DNA from: CAVSUR01 sp052143655
Lineage (GTDB): Bacteria; Actinomycetota; Actinomycetes; Streptosporangiales; Streptosporangiaceae
DNA: 58,327 nt
Assembly: GCA_052143655.1 (NCBI GenBank)
Contig: JBKQSL010000309.1
Coordinates: 1-58,327 of the forward strand
Direction: 5' to 3'
Of the stretch, positions 23,076 to 31,346 are shown one piece after another; within the stretch, counting starts at the first letter, position 1; each line of letters begins with the position of its first letter. Under the pieces are notes generated by a model that was given only the letters and a program-made list of their open reading frames with translations, had not been told where the DNA came from and ran no database searches. The position numbers and the translations under genes are program-made.

Positions 23076-24521
23076 ATGGCCATTCGTACCTACGGCTCCA
23101 GCGCGGTCGACTGGGAGGAGCGGGTCGACCTGCCCCGGCTGCGGGCCGAGCGGCTGGCCCGGCTGCGCGCGCAGCTGGAGAGCTCCGAGCTCGGCGCGCT
23201 GCTCAGCTTCGACTTCGCCAACATCCGGTACATGACCGCGACCCACATCGGCACCTGGGCGATGGACAAGCTGATCCGGTTCGCGCTGCTGCCGCGCGGC
23301 GGCGAGCCGGTGGAGTGGGACTTCGGCTCCGCCGCCCGCCACCACCAGATCTACAACCCGTGGCTCGATCACACCCCGGGCCCGCCAACGCCGGCCGGGG
23401 CGGCGGCGACCGGGGCGCGGGCCGGCATCTCGACGCTGCGCGGCGCGTTCCACCCCGATGCGGGCATCGCGCAGCGGCTGGCCGCCGAGGTGGCCGGGGT
23501 GCTGCGCGAGCACGGCCTGGCCGGCGAGCCGGTGGGCGTCGACGTGGCCGAGATGCCGGTGCTGGCCGCCCTGGCCGCCGAGGGGATCCGCGCCGTCGAC
23601 GGGCAGCAGCTGTTCCTGGAGGCCCGCCGCACCAAGACCCGGGACGAGATCTCGCTGCTGTCCCAGGCGTGCGCGATGGTCGACGCCGCCTATACCGAGC
23701 TGTATGAGTTCCTGCGGCCGGGCGTCCGCGAGAACGAGTGCGTCGGGCTGGTCAGCAAGGTGCTCTACGACCTCGGCAGCGAGTACGTGGAGGGCGTCAA
23801 CGCGATCTCCGGCGAGCGCTGCTCGCCGCACCCGCACGTGTACTCCGACCGGCTGATCCGGCCCGGCGATCCGGCGTTCTTCGACATCCTGCACAGCCAC
23901 CTCGGCTACCGCACGTGCTACTACCGGACGTTCGCGGTCGGCAGCGCGTCGCGCGCCCAGCGCGACGCCTACGTCCGCTGCCGCGAGTACATGGACCAGG
24001 CGATCGCCCTGGTCAAGCCAGGCGCGACCACGGCCGACATCGTGTCCTGCTGGCCGCGGGCGGAAGAGTTCGGCTTCGCCAGCGAGATGGCCGCGTTCGC
24101 GCTGCAGTACGGCCACGGCGTCGGCCTGTCGATCTGGGAGAAGCCGATCTTCTCCCGGCTGGTGTCGCTGGATCACCCCGAGGTGCTGGCGGAGGGCATG
24201 GTGTTCGCGCTGGAGACCTACTGGCCGGCGTCCGACGGCTGGTCGGCGGCGCGGATCGAGGAAGAGGTGGTGGTCACCGCCGACGGCTGCGAGCTGATCA
24301 CCAAGTTCCCGGCCGAGGAACTGCTGGTCGCGGGGCGCAAGTACTGGACCGCCGGCGGCGCGCTGGACACTCTGCGGGAGAGCCAGTCGCACCTGAACAC
24401 CGCGGCGGGCCGGGGCGAGCAGCGGGTGCCCGTGACCGGCGCCGCCGCGGACGGCACTGCCGCGGACGGCACTGCTGCGGACGGCACTGCCGCAGATGGT
24501 GCCGCCGGGAGCGGGCAGTGA
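23076..24521 (+). CDS. M24-family hydrolase (creatinase/aminopeptidase P fold) with altered metal site
   Basis: 481 aa. Residues about 20-170 form the creatinase N-terminal domain, 185-420 the pita-bread catalytic domain. Of the five usual metal ligands, Asp (D270, in FFD), His (H347, YGHGVG), Glu (E380, ALETYWP) and Glu (E395, RIEEEV) are present, but the second Asp is replaced by Cys281 in GYRTCYYRTF, where peptidases have GYxSDxTRTF. A metal-dependent peptidase role is therefore doubtful; creatinase and DMSP lyase DddP show that this fold serves other reactions. The C-terminal 45 residues include AADGT repeats. The stop overlaps the E1 alpha start. Probably acts on the compound brought in by the upstream importer. 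Confidence 0.85.
   Translation: MAIRTYGSSAVDWEERVDLPRLRAERLARLRAQLESSELGALLSFDFANIRYMTATHIGTWAMDKLIRFALLPRGGEPVEWDFGSAARHHQIYNPWLDHTPGPPTPAGAAATGARAGISTLRGAFHPDAGIAQRLAAEVAGVLREHGLAGEPVGVDVAEMPVLAALAAEGIRAVDGQQLFLEARRTKTRDEISLLSQACAMVDAAYTELYEFLRPGVRENECVGLVSKVLYDLGSEYVEGVNAISGERCSPHPHVYSDRLIRPGDPAFFDILHSHLGYRTCYYRTFAVGSASRAQRDAYVRCREYMDQAIALVKPGATTADIVSCWPRAEEFGFASEMAAFALQYGHGVGLSIWEKPIFSRLVSLDHPEVLAEGMVFALETYWPASDGWSAARIEEEVVVTADGCELITKFPAEELLVAGRKYWTAGGALDTLRESQSHLNTAAGRGEQRVPVTGAAADGTAADGTAADGTAADGAAGSGQ
24444..24503 (+). repeat. 15-bp minisatellite in 3' end of M24 gene
   Basis: Four near-perfect units of GCCGCGGACGGCACT (24444, 24459, 24474, 24489), encoding AADGT x3 and AADGA. Confidence 0.93.
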
Positions 24522-25531
24522 CCGCCGGCGCCGACCAGGCGGCCGCCGCGGCGATCAGCGGCGACGACCTGCTGGCGCTGTATGAGCAGATGGCGGTGAT
24601 CCGGCGGACCGAGAAGGCGGCGCACGACCTGTTCCTGGCCGGCCTGGTCAAGGGCACCACGCACCTGGCCGCCGGGCACGAGGCCGTCGCGGTGGGCGCC
24701 AGCGCCGGGCTGCGGCCCGACGACTACGTGTTCGCCACCTACCGGGGCCATCATCACGTGATGGCGCGCGGTGCCACCCCGGTCGAGTGCCTGGCCGAGC
24801 TGATGTCCAAGGCCACCGGCATCTGCCAGGCCAAGGGCGGCTCCATGCACCTGACCAAGGCCTCCCGCGGCATGCTCGGCTCGTACGCGATCGTCGGCGC
24901 GCACCTGCCGCTGGCGGCCGGCGCGGCATGGTCGGCCAAGCTGCGCGGCACCGGCCAGGTGGCGGTGGCGTTCTTCGGTGACGGCGCGACCAACATCGGC
25001 GCGTTCCACGAGGCGCTGAACCTGGCCGCGGTCTGGGCCCTGCCCGCGCTGTTCGTCTGCGAGAACAACCTGTACATGGAGTACACGCCGATCAGTTCGG
25101 TCACCGCGGTGCCGCACCCGGCCGCGGACCGTGCCCCCGCCTACGGCCTGCCCGCCGAGGTGGTCGACGGCAACGATGTGGTGGCGGTGGCGCAGGCGGT
25201 CGGCCGGGCCGCGGCCCGGGCCCGCGCCGGGGAGGGGCCGACCGTGCTGGAGGCGCTGACCTACCGGCATTTCGGGCACAGCCGCACCGACCCGGCCGCC
25301 TACCGGCCCGCTGAGGAGGTAGCGCACTGGCTGGCCCGTGACCCGCTCACCGTGGCCAGGGACCGGCTGGCCGGGCTCGGCGTCCCGGCGCATGCCGCCG
25401 ACGAGGCCGACGAGCGGGCCGCGCGGCTGGTCGCCGAGGCGGTCGAGCAGGCTAAGCAGGCGCCGCCGGCGGACCCGGCACAGGCGCTGACGGACATGTG
25501 GGCGGACGGAGGCGCGGCGTGGCGGACATGA
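24518..25531 (+). CDS. 2-oxoacid (pyruvate/acetoin) dehydrogenase E1 alpha subunit
   Basis: 337 aa from the GTG at 24518, which overlaps the M24 stop. The frame is open further upstream, but there it is the M24 gene's shadow. Thiamine-diphosphate motif GDGATN (residues 154-159) through CENN (181-184), preceded by KGGSMHLTK, as in acetoin and pyruvate dehydrogenase E1 alpha. Decarboxylates a 2-oxoacid or splits acetoin with E1 beta. Neither E2 nor E3 is encoded in the window. Confidence 0.92.
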   Translation: MTAGADQAAAAAISGDDLLALYEQMAVIRRTEKAAHDLFLAGLVKGTTHLAAGHEAVAVGASAGLRPDDYVFATYRGHHHVMARGATPVECLAELMSKATGICQAKGGSMHLTKASRGMLGSYAIVGAHLPLAAGAAWSAKLRGTGQVAVAFFGDGATNIGAFHEALNLAAVWALPALFVCENNLYMEYTPISSVTAVPHPAADRAPAYGLPAEVVDGNDVVAVAQAVGRAAARARAGEGPTVLEALTYRHFGHSRTDPAAYRPAEEVAHWLARDPLTVARDRLAGLGVPAHAADEADERAARLVAEAVEQAKQAPPADPAQALTDMWADGGAAWRT

Positions 25532-26499
25532 TCACCTACCGGGAGGCTGTGGCCGAGGGAATCGCCCGCGAGCTGCGCCGCGATCCCGCCGTGGTCTGCC
25601 TGGGCGAGGACATCGGCGCGGCCGGCGGGGTGTTCAAGACCACCGCGGGGCTCTTCGGCGAATTCGGGCCCGGCCGGGTGTGGGACACCCCGATCTCCGA
25701 GCTGGCCATCGTGGGGATGGCGATGGGCGCCGCGATGACCGGCATGCGGCCGGTGGCCGAGATCATGTTCTCCGACTTCCTCGCCTGCTGCTGGGACTAC
25801 CTGGCCAACGAGATCCCGAAGATGCGCTACATGACCGGCGGCCAGGTGACCGTGCCGCTGGTGGTCCGCACCGCCAACGGCGGCGGCCTCGGCTTCGGGG
25901 CGCAGCACTCGCAGGCGGTGGAGAACTGGGCGCTGGCCATCCCCGGGCTGAAGATCGTCGCCCCGTCGTCTCCGGCCGACGTGGTCGGGCTGATGGCCAG
26001 CGCGATCCGCAGTGACGACCCGGTGGTGTTCTTCGAGCACAAAGGGCTGTTCGCGAGCAAAGGGCCGGCCGCACCCGAGGGGCACGTGGTCGAGCTGGGC
26101 CAGGCGGCGATCGCCCGGCCGGGCAGCGACATCACCCTGGTCGCCCTGGCGGCCACCGTGCCGCTGGCACTGGCCGCCGCCGAGCGCCTCGCGGCCGACG
26201 GGGTGTCCGCCGAGGTCATCGACCTGCGCTGCCTGGTGCCGCTGGACATGCGGACCGTGCTGGAGTCGGTGAGCCGGACCTCCCGGCTGGTGGTCGTGGA
26301 GGAGAACCCCTACCAGGGCGGCTGGGGCGGCACGGTGGCCTCGATTGTCGCCGACGAGGGCTTCGAGCTGCTAGACGCGCCGATCCGGCGGGTCGCGGCC
26401 GCCTGCGTGCCGCTGCCGTTTGCCGACGTGCTGGAGGACCTGGTCATCCCCAGCGTCGACGGGGTGCTGGCCGCCGCCCGCGCGCTGGTCGCCTACTGA
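25519..26499 (+). CDS. 2-oxoacid (pyruvate/acetoin) dehydrogenase E1 beta subunit
   Basis: 326 aa. The GTG at 25519 has GGAGG 6 nt before it and is preferred; an ATG at 25528 overlapping the E1 alpha stop (ATGA) is equally in frame and would drop three residues. Hallmarks: MITYREAVAEGIARELRRD, GEDIGAAGGVFKTTAGL, GAQHSQAVENW, and the C-terminal transketolase domain with VVVEENPYQGGWGG. Forms the alpha2beta2 E1 with the gene upstream; last gene of the importer operon. Confidence 0.92.
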   Translation: MADMITYREAVAEGIARELRRDPAVVCLGEDIGAAGGVFKTTAGLFGEFGPGRVWDTPISELAIVGMAMGAAMTGMRPVAEIMFSDFLACCWDYLANEIPKMRYMTGGQVTVPLVVRTANGGGLGFGAQHSQAVENWALAIPGLKIVAPSSPADVVGLMASAIRSDDPVVFFEHKGLFASKGPAAPEGHVVELGQAAIARPGSDITLVALAATVPLALAAAERLAADGVSAEVIDLRCLVPLDMRTVLESVSRTSRLVVVEENPYQGGWGGTVASIVADEGFELLDAPIRRVAAACVPLPFADVLEDLVIPSVDGVLAAARALVAY

Positions 26500-26506
26500 G
26501 CCGGGT

Positions 26507-26551
26507 CCGCCCGGCCGGGTCGGCTGTCCCCTCCGCCGTCCGGCCGGGCGG
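26507..26551. terminator. Bidirectional hairpin between E1 beta and GNAT genes
   Basis: Perfect 12-bp inverted repeat CCGCCCGGCCGG / CCGGCCGGGCGG (26507-26518, 26540-26551) with a 21-nt loop, placed between convergent genes. Confidence 0.65.
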
Positions 26552-26565
26552 CGCCCCTGCTCGCG

Positions 26566-27087
26566 TCATCCGCCGCCAGGATCGGCGTGGTCGGCGAGGG
26601 CGGCCAGTGCCGGGCCGGTCAGCCGGTGCACGGTCCACTCGTCCATGCCGACCGCGCCCAGCGAGGTGTAGAAGCCGATCGCGGGGGCGTTCCAGTCCAG
26701 CACCCACCACTCCAGCCGGCCGTAGCCGCGCTCGACGCAGATCCGGGCCAGCTCGGCCAGCAGCGCCCGGCCCAGGCCGGAGCCGCGCAGCGCCGGGGTG
26801 ACGTACAGGTCCTCCAGGTAGATCCCGTGAGTGCCCAGCCAGGTGGAGTAGTTCAGGAACCACAGGGCGAACCCGGCCACCTCCTGGCCTATCTCGGCTA
26901 CGTGCGCGAACACGGTCGGCTGCGGGGCGAACAGCGCCGCAGCCAGCTGCTCGGCGGTTCCGGTCACCTGCTCCAGCGAGCGCTCGTACTCGGCAAGCTC
27001 GCGGATCAGCCGGTAGATCGCGGGCACGTCACCGGGCCGGGCGGGCCTGACAGCCGCGCCCGGCACCGGAGCGGGTGGCTGCATCAT
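26566..27087 (-). CDS. GNAT N-acetyltransferase, SSAT-like
   Basis: 173 aa. GNAT core visible as RPARPGDVPAIYRLIRELAEYE at the start, IYLEDLYVTPALRGSGLGRALL (acetyl-CoA-binding R-x-x-G-x-G/A loop) and RLEWWVLDWNAPAIGFYTSLGA. The NYSTWLG...IYLEDLYV block is characteristic of the spermidine/spermine (diamine) N-acetyltransferase group, so a polyamine or diamine substrate is likely but unproven. Convergent with the E1 operon and upstream of the APC permease on the same strand. Confidence 0.85.
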   Translation of the reverse strand: MMQPPAPVPGAAVRPARPGDVPAIYRLIRELAEYERSLEQVTGTAEQLAAALFAPQPTVFAHVAEIGQEVAGFALWFLNYSTWLGTHGIYLEDLYVTPALRGSGLGRALLAELARICVERGYGRLEWWVLDWNAPAIGFYTSLGAVGMDEWTVHRLTGPALAALADHADPGGG

Positions 27088-27154
27088 CAGGGCGGGCTCG
27101 CGTTCGTCTCGGCGGCTGGTATGGCCGGCTGGTCTGGCCGGCTGGTCCCGGCGG

Positions 27155-27193
27155 CCGAGCCCGGCGACCGAGCCCGGCGACCGAGCCCGGCGG
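27155..27193. repeat. 13-bp tandem repeat x3, intergenic
   Basis: CCGAGCCCGGCGA at 27155, 27168 and (last base changed) 27181, in the 121-bp gap between the permease end and the GNAT gene start. Just before it, GGCCGGCTGGTC is also repeated (about 27123-27148). Confidence 0.85.
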
Positions 27194-27208
27194 CAGGGTG
27201 CAGCGGGC

Positions 27209-28642
27209 TCAGTCGGCGTCGGCCACGACCGAGCCGATCCGCTCGGCCAGCGTCCGGTCCCTGGCGTTCAGGACCAGCGCGTAGATCAGCGCGACGACGA
27301 TGATAGCCAGCGAGATGTACGGGAACACGTCGAACGGGTGCGACTGCCCGGGCTTGACCAGCTCATACAGCGGGAACGCGATCGCAGCCACCCCGAGCAC
27401 CGGCAGGATCAGGTGCAGGAGCACCGAGAACTGGTCCGGGTGGAACTTGCGGTAGTACACCGGCAGGGCCAGGTTCGTGGCCAGGTAGACGACCAGGATC
27501 GGGATCGTGCCCAGGGTCGCGGAGTCGCCGAAGTAGGTCACCGGGTTCAGGCCCCAGCCGAAGCCGTAGACCAGGCCGAGCGCCACCACCAGGAAGATCA
27601 CGAACGCCACCCACGGGGTCCGGCTCCTGGCGGTGACCCGGCTGGTGAATGCCGGGAGCAGGCCTTCCCGGCCGGAGCTGAAGATCAGCCTGGCCTGCGA
27701 GTTCGTGGCCGCGATCAGCGAGCTCATGATCGAGGTGAAGCCGGCCACGTAGGCCAGGAAGCCGATGAACGCGCCCACGCCGAGCGCGACCGTGACAAAC
27801 GGCACGCCCGCCGCCGCGCCGAGCTTGGCCGCGTCGTAGTGGTAGCCGACCACGGTGACGTAGGCGAACAGGATGTACGCCACCGCGATCGCGCCGATGG
27901 CCAGGAAGATAGCCCGGGGCACCTGACGGCGCGGGTTGTCGGTTTCCTCGGCCAGGGTGGCCGAGTTCTCCCAGCCGATGAACAGGTACACCGCGAGCGG
28001 GAACCCCAGGCCCAGGCCCTTGAAGCCGGAGGCCAGGTGCGACGGCTCGAACGGGGTGAGGTTCAGGCTGCCGCTGTCCTTGATCAGGATCCACACGCTG
28101 ACCAGCAGCAGCAGCCCGATTTCGAAGGCGAACAGCGCGCCCGCCCATTTCGTCGACAGCGCCACCCCGCGCACCACAAGCGCGAACGCCGCCAGCGTCA
28201 GCACCGCGGTGAGCAGCTGCCAGGCGATGTGCACGTGCGCGTATTTCAGCAGGATGTCGGAGGTCCAGCCGCCGGCGATGGCCACGACCGAGGAAATGGC
28301 GATGATGTAGCCGACCGACATCGTGATCGCCGTTGTCAGCGCGGCCACCGGGCCGAAGCCCTTGCCGATGAACGTGATGAACGAGCCGGTGGACGGGATC
28401 GACCGGGTGAACTGGGCCACGGTGTTGCCGAGCAAGGCGATCGCGATGGCCGCCGCGATGATCGTCAGCGGTGAGGCCACGCCGGCGGTAAGGGCGATCA
28501 GCCCCATGCTGAAGTAAAAGCTCATGGCCGGGGCGATATTGGCCATCGTCGACGCGGTGATGTCGGTCAGGCCGAGCACGCCGCGGCTCAGCCGCTCGGG
28601 GCCCACGGGCGCGCTGACGGGGGCATCGGATGCGGTGGCCAT
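27209..28642 (-). CDS. APC-family amino acid permease
   Basis: 477 aa from the ATG at 28642, which has GGGAGGT 8 nt upstream; an upstream in-frame ATG (28669) lacks this. About 12 membrane helices; helix 1 region LTDITASTMANIAPAMSFYF and the IPSTGSFITFIGKGFGP segment match the APC superfamily (amino acid/polyamine/organocation) fold. Proton-coupled uptake of an amino acid or amine is expected. It lies upstream of the GNAT gene, so an amine substrate acetylated by the latter is possible. Confidence 0.9.
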   Translation of the reverse strand: MATASDAPVSAPVGPERLSRGVLGLTDITASTMANIAPAMSFYFSMGLIALTAGVASPLTIIAAAIAIALLGNTVAQFTRSIPSTGSFITFIGKGFGPVAALTTAITMSVGYIIAISSVVAIAGGWTSDILLKYAHVHIAWQLLTAVLTLAAFALVVRGVALSTKWAGALFAFEIGLLLLVSVWILIKDSGSLNLTPFEPSHLASGFKGLGLGFPLAVYLFIGWENSATLAEETDNPRRQVPRAIFLAIGAIAVAYILFAYVTVVGYHYDAAKLGAAAGVPFVTVALGVGAFIGFLAYVAGFTSIMSSLIAATNSQARLIFSSGREGLLPAFTSRVTARSRTPWVAFVIFLVVALGLVYGFGWGLNPVTYFGDSATLGTIPILVVYLATNLALPVYYRKFHPDQFSVLLHLILPVLGVAAIAFPLYELVKPGQSHPFDVFPYISLAIIVVALIYALVLNARDRTLAERIGSVVADAD

Positions 28643-28810
28643 TGAGCTACCTCCCGGCACAGAGGCCAATTTCTCTCACAGTAGGGCTTCGCGGCCCGGC
28701 GGTACATCCCCGTCGGCGGTGGCCGCCGAGCTGGATTCTGCGGCCGGCCGGTCAGCCGGGCGGCGGCCCTGCGGCAGGCGCTGCGGCGGCGGGCGCTAGC
28801 CGCGGGGCGG

Positions 28811-29185
28811 TCAGTCGCTGCCCTCCTCGAGCAGCAGGTGATAGCCGTTCGGGGTGCGGGCGTGCAGCACCCGGTACTGCCAGTCCTCGCCCGGCGTCAT
28901 AAGCTCCTCCCGGTAGGGGACGCCGGCCTCGGCGAGCTGCTTCTTCGCCGTCTCGATGTCGGAGACTCCGAATTGCCAGGTGAGCACCCGGTCGGGGCCG
29001 CTGGTGGAAAAGCCGTCCCGCCATTCGATGCCGAACTCGACCGGGCCATGGCCCAGGGCCACGAAGTACGGGTACTCCGGTCCCTCGTAGGTGACATGGA
29101 AGCCCAGGCGGATATAGAAATCTCGCTCGGCCTGCAGGTCGCGAACGAAGAGAATCGGAATGATCCGGCTGAACAATGCCGCCAT
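28811..29185 (-). CDS. VOC-family (glyoxalase/bleomycin resistance fold) protein
   Basis: 124 aa with the two beta-alpha-beta-beta-beta modules of this fold: IIPILFVRDLQAERDFYIRL at the start, VEFGIEW, and PNGYHLLLEE at the end. Such small proteins bind metals or drugs, or act as dioxygenase or isomerase; too generic to say more. ATG at 29185. It is divergent from the nitrilase gene with only 42 bases between. Confidence 0.88.
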   Translation of the reverse strand: MAALFSRIIPILFVRDLQAERDFYIRLGFHVTYEGPEYPYFVALGHGPVEFGIEWRDGFSTSGPDRVLTWQFGVSDIETAKKQLAEAGVPYREELMTPGEDWQYRVLHARTPNGYHLLLEEGSD

Positions 29186-29215
29186 AGCCGGACATGGTAG
29201 CGATTGGCGCTGGCT

Positions 29216-29221
29216 TAGGGT
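29216..29221 (+). promoter_or_regulatory. -10 box TAGGGT of a leaderless transcript
   Basis: TAGGGT followed by 6 nt and then the GTG start of the amidohydrolase gene at 29228. No ribosome site is present, consistent with transcription starting at the start codon. Confidence 0.6.
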
Positions 29222-29227
29222 GGCCGG

Positions 29228-30163
29228 GTGGACACACAGTCAGCTAACGATCCGGATGCTCCGGGCCAGCCGCCCGGCGCATCCCCCGGCCGCGAGGGGG
29301 CCGCAGCGGGCGCAGCGGCCGGCCAGACTGCCCCGGCGCCGGTCGGTGTTGCGGTCTGCCAGCTGGACCTGGCAATCGGCGAGGTGGCGCGCAACCGGCA
29401 GGCGGCCGAGCAGGCGGTCCGCGACGCGGCCACCCGCGGCGCCCGGGTGGTGGTGCTGCCGGAGCTGGTGCCCTGCGGGTACGTGTTCCGGGACGCGGCC
29501 GAGGCGCGGTCGCTGGCCGAGCCTGCCAGCGGTCCGACGGTCAGCGGCTGGGCGGAGCTGGCCGGTGAGCTCGGGCTGGTGATCGTCGGCGGTATCGCCG
29601 AGCTCGGCGCCGGCGGCGCGGTCTACAACAGCGCGGTGCTGGCCGACCCCGGCGGGGTCCGCGCCGTCTACCGCAAGGCGCACCTGTGGGACGCCGAGCC
29701 CGGGTTCTTCACGCCCGGCAGCGCGCCGCCGCCGGTCGTGCCGACCGAGCACGGCCGGATCGCCGTGATGATCTGCTATGACGCCGAGTTCCCCGAGTGG
29801 GTGCGGATCCCGGCGCTGGCCGGCGCCGACCTGCTCGCCGTGCCCACCAACTGGCCCGCCGAGCCGGTCCCGCCGGGGGAGCGGCCGATGGTCGTGGTCA
29901 GCGTCCAGGCCGCTGCGTTCGCCAACCGGATGTTCGTCGCGGCGGCCTGCCGGTGCGGCCCCGAGCGCGGGGTGCGCTGGACCGGCGGCAGCGTGATCGC
30001 CGGGCCTGACGGCTACCCGCTGGCCGGGCCGGCCGGCGAGGACGCCGTCATCCTGACCGCGCAGTGCCAGCTGAGCCAGGCCCGCAGCAAGGCCACCAGC
30101 GCGCGCAACGACGCGCATGCCGACCGGCGGCCGTCGCTGTACGCAGGACTGTCGGGCATCTGA
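29228..30163 (+). CDS. Carbon-nitrogen hydrolase (nitrilase superfamily)
   Basis: 311 aa with the Glu-Lys-Cys triad of the superfamily: E79 (VLPEL), K150 (YRKAHLW), C183 (MICYDAEFPEW). An N-terminal extension of about 38 residues precedes the core (VGVAVCQLDLAIGEV). Members hydrolyse amides, nitriles or N-carbamoyl compounds. Given the upstream ring-opening operon, an N-carbamoyl (ureido) acid is one possible substrate, but the two are about 19 kb apart. Apparently leaderless. Confidence 0.88.
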   Translation: MDTQSANDPDAPGQPPGASPGREGAAAGAAAGQTAPAPVGVAVCQLDLAIGEVARNRQAAEQAVRDAATRGARVVVLPELVPCGYVFRDAAEARSLAEPASGPTVSGWAELAGELGLVIVGGIAELGAGGAVYNSAVLADPGGVRAVYRKAHLWDAEPGFFTPGSAPPPVVPTEHGRIAVMICYDAEFPEWVRIPALAGADLLAVPTNWPAEPVPPGERPMVVVSVQAAAFANRMFVAAACRCGPERGVRWTGGSVIAGPDGYPLAGPAGEDAVILTAQCQLSQARSKATSARNDAHADRRPSLYAGLSGI

Positions 30164-30195
30164 CAGGCCTGCGCGCCGGGCGCGGGCGGGTGGTT

Positions 30196-30201
30196 TACGC
30201 T
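30196..30201 (+). promoter_or_regulatory. -10 box TACGCT of a leaderless transcript
   Basis: TACGCT, then 7 nt, then the ATG of lgt at 30209; no ribosome site. Confidence 0.55.
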
Positions 30202-30208
30202 CGGGGGC

Positions 30209-31270
30209 ATGGCGTCGCTGCACCTCCGGCCCCCGCTGGGCTTCATCCCGAGCCCGCCGGCGAGCGGATTCCACCTCGGGCCGCTAGACGTGCACTTCTA
30301 CGGGCTGATGTACGTCGTGGGCATCACCCTGGCGATCATCATCACCCGGCGCCGGTGGCGCGCGGTTGGCGGCGACCCGGCGCTGGTCGGCGACGTCGCC
30401 ACCTGGGCCGTCCCGGCGGGCATCATCGGCGGCCGGCTGTACTTCGACATCACTACCCCGGCCCAGATCACCCCGCACGCCTGGTGGGGGGTGTTCGCCG
30501 TGTGGAACGGCGGCCTGGGCATCTGGGGCGGCGTGCTGGGCGGCGCCCTGGCGGGGATCTGGCGGGTGCGCCGGGCGGGCGCGGCTACCGGCGCGTTCGC
30601 CAACGCGGTCGCCCCTGCGCTGCTGGTCGCCCAGGCCATCGGCCGGATCGGCAATTACTTCAACCAGGAGTTGTACGGCAAGCCCAGCCGGCTGCCCTGG
30701 GCGGTGGAGATCTCGCCCGCGCACCGGGCCGGGCTGTCGCCCGCGCTGGCCGCGCACAGCACCTTCCAGCCCTCGTTCCTGTACGAGCTGATCTTCGACC
30801 TGGCCTTCGCCGCCGTGCTGGTGTGGCTGGGGCATCACCGCCGCATCCGGCCCTGGGGCCTGTTCGCGCTGTACGTGGCCGGGTACTCGGCCTACCGGAT
30901 CTTCGAGGAGACGATCCGGATCGACTACTCCGTGCACATCCTGGGGCTGCGGCTGAACTTCTACATCGCGATCATCGGCACGCTGGCGGGGCTGGCCTGG
31001 TTTGCCGCCGTCCAGCGCAAGCCGATGCCGGAAGCGGCGGCCGGCCGGGGCGCCGCCGCCGCGGATGCCGCGGCCGCCGATGCCGTCACCGGGGACGGCC
31101 CAGCCGCAGAAGGCGAGGCTGCAGACAGCGCCGCCGGGACGAGCGCCGCCGGGACGAGCGCCGCCGGGACGAGCGCCGCCGCGGGCTCGGGCCGGGCCGA
31201 GGGCGAGGGCGAGGTGGCCGGCACGGCGGATGCCGGCGCATCCATCAGGACGGGCCCGGCCGAGGGCTAG
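30209..31270 (+). CDS. lgt: Prolipoprotein diacylglyceryl transferase (Lgt)
   Basis: 353 aa. Transfers diacylglycerol from phosphatidylglycerol to the lipobox Cys of prelipoproteins (such as the LivK-like protein in this window), in the cytoplasmic membrane. Signature GRIGNYFNQELYG at residues 145-157, HFYGLMYVVGI near the start with the conserved His, and seven or so membrane helices to about residue 275. The remaining 78 residues are an Ala/Gly/Glu-rich tail with GTSAA repeats that Lgt does not require. ATG start appears leaderless. Confidence 0.94.
   Translation: MASLHLRPPLGFIPSPPASGFHLGPLDVHFYGLMYVVGITLAIIITRRRWRAVGGDPALVGDVATWAVPAGIIGGRLYFDITTPAQITPHAWWGVFAVWNGGLGIWGGVLGGALAGIWRVRRAGAATGAFANAVAPALLVAQAIGRIGNYFNQELYGKPSRLPWAVEISPAHRAGLSPALAAHSTFQPSFLYELIFDLAFAAVLVWLGHHRRIRPWGLFALYVAGYSAYRIFEETIRIDYSVHILGLRLNFYIAIIGTLAGLAWFAAVQRKPMPEAAAGRGAAAADAAAADAVTGDGPAAEGEAADSAAGTSAAGTSAAGTSAAAGSGRAEGEGEVAGTADAGASIRTGPAEG
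31130..31174 (+). repeat. 15-bp minisatellite in lgt tail
   Basis: Three perfect units GCCGCCGGGACGAGC (31130, 31145, 31160), encoding repeated AAGTS in the C-terminal tail. Confidence 0.93.
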
Positions 31271-31346
31271 AAGCCACCGCAGCCGCCGGGCCTGCCCCGG
31301 AAAATCGATCGACGGGCGGCCGCTCCCGCGACAGTATGGGCCGGCG

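Noticed and set aside
29228..30163. Assignment of the nitrilase-type enzyme as ureidomalonase completing the barbiturate pathway
   Set aside because: Only superfamily membership is visible, it has its own promoter and lies 19 kb from the ring-opening operon; kept only as a remote possibility.
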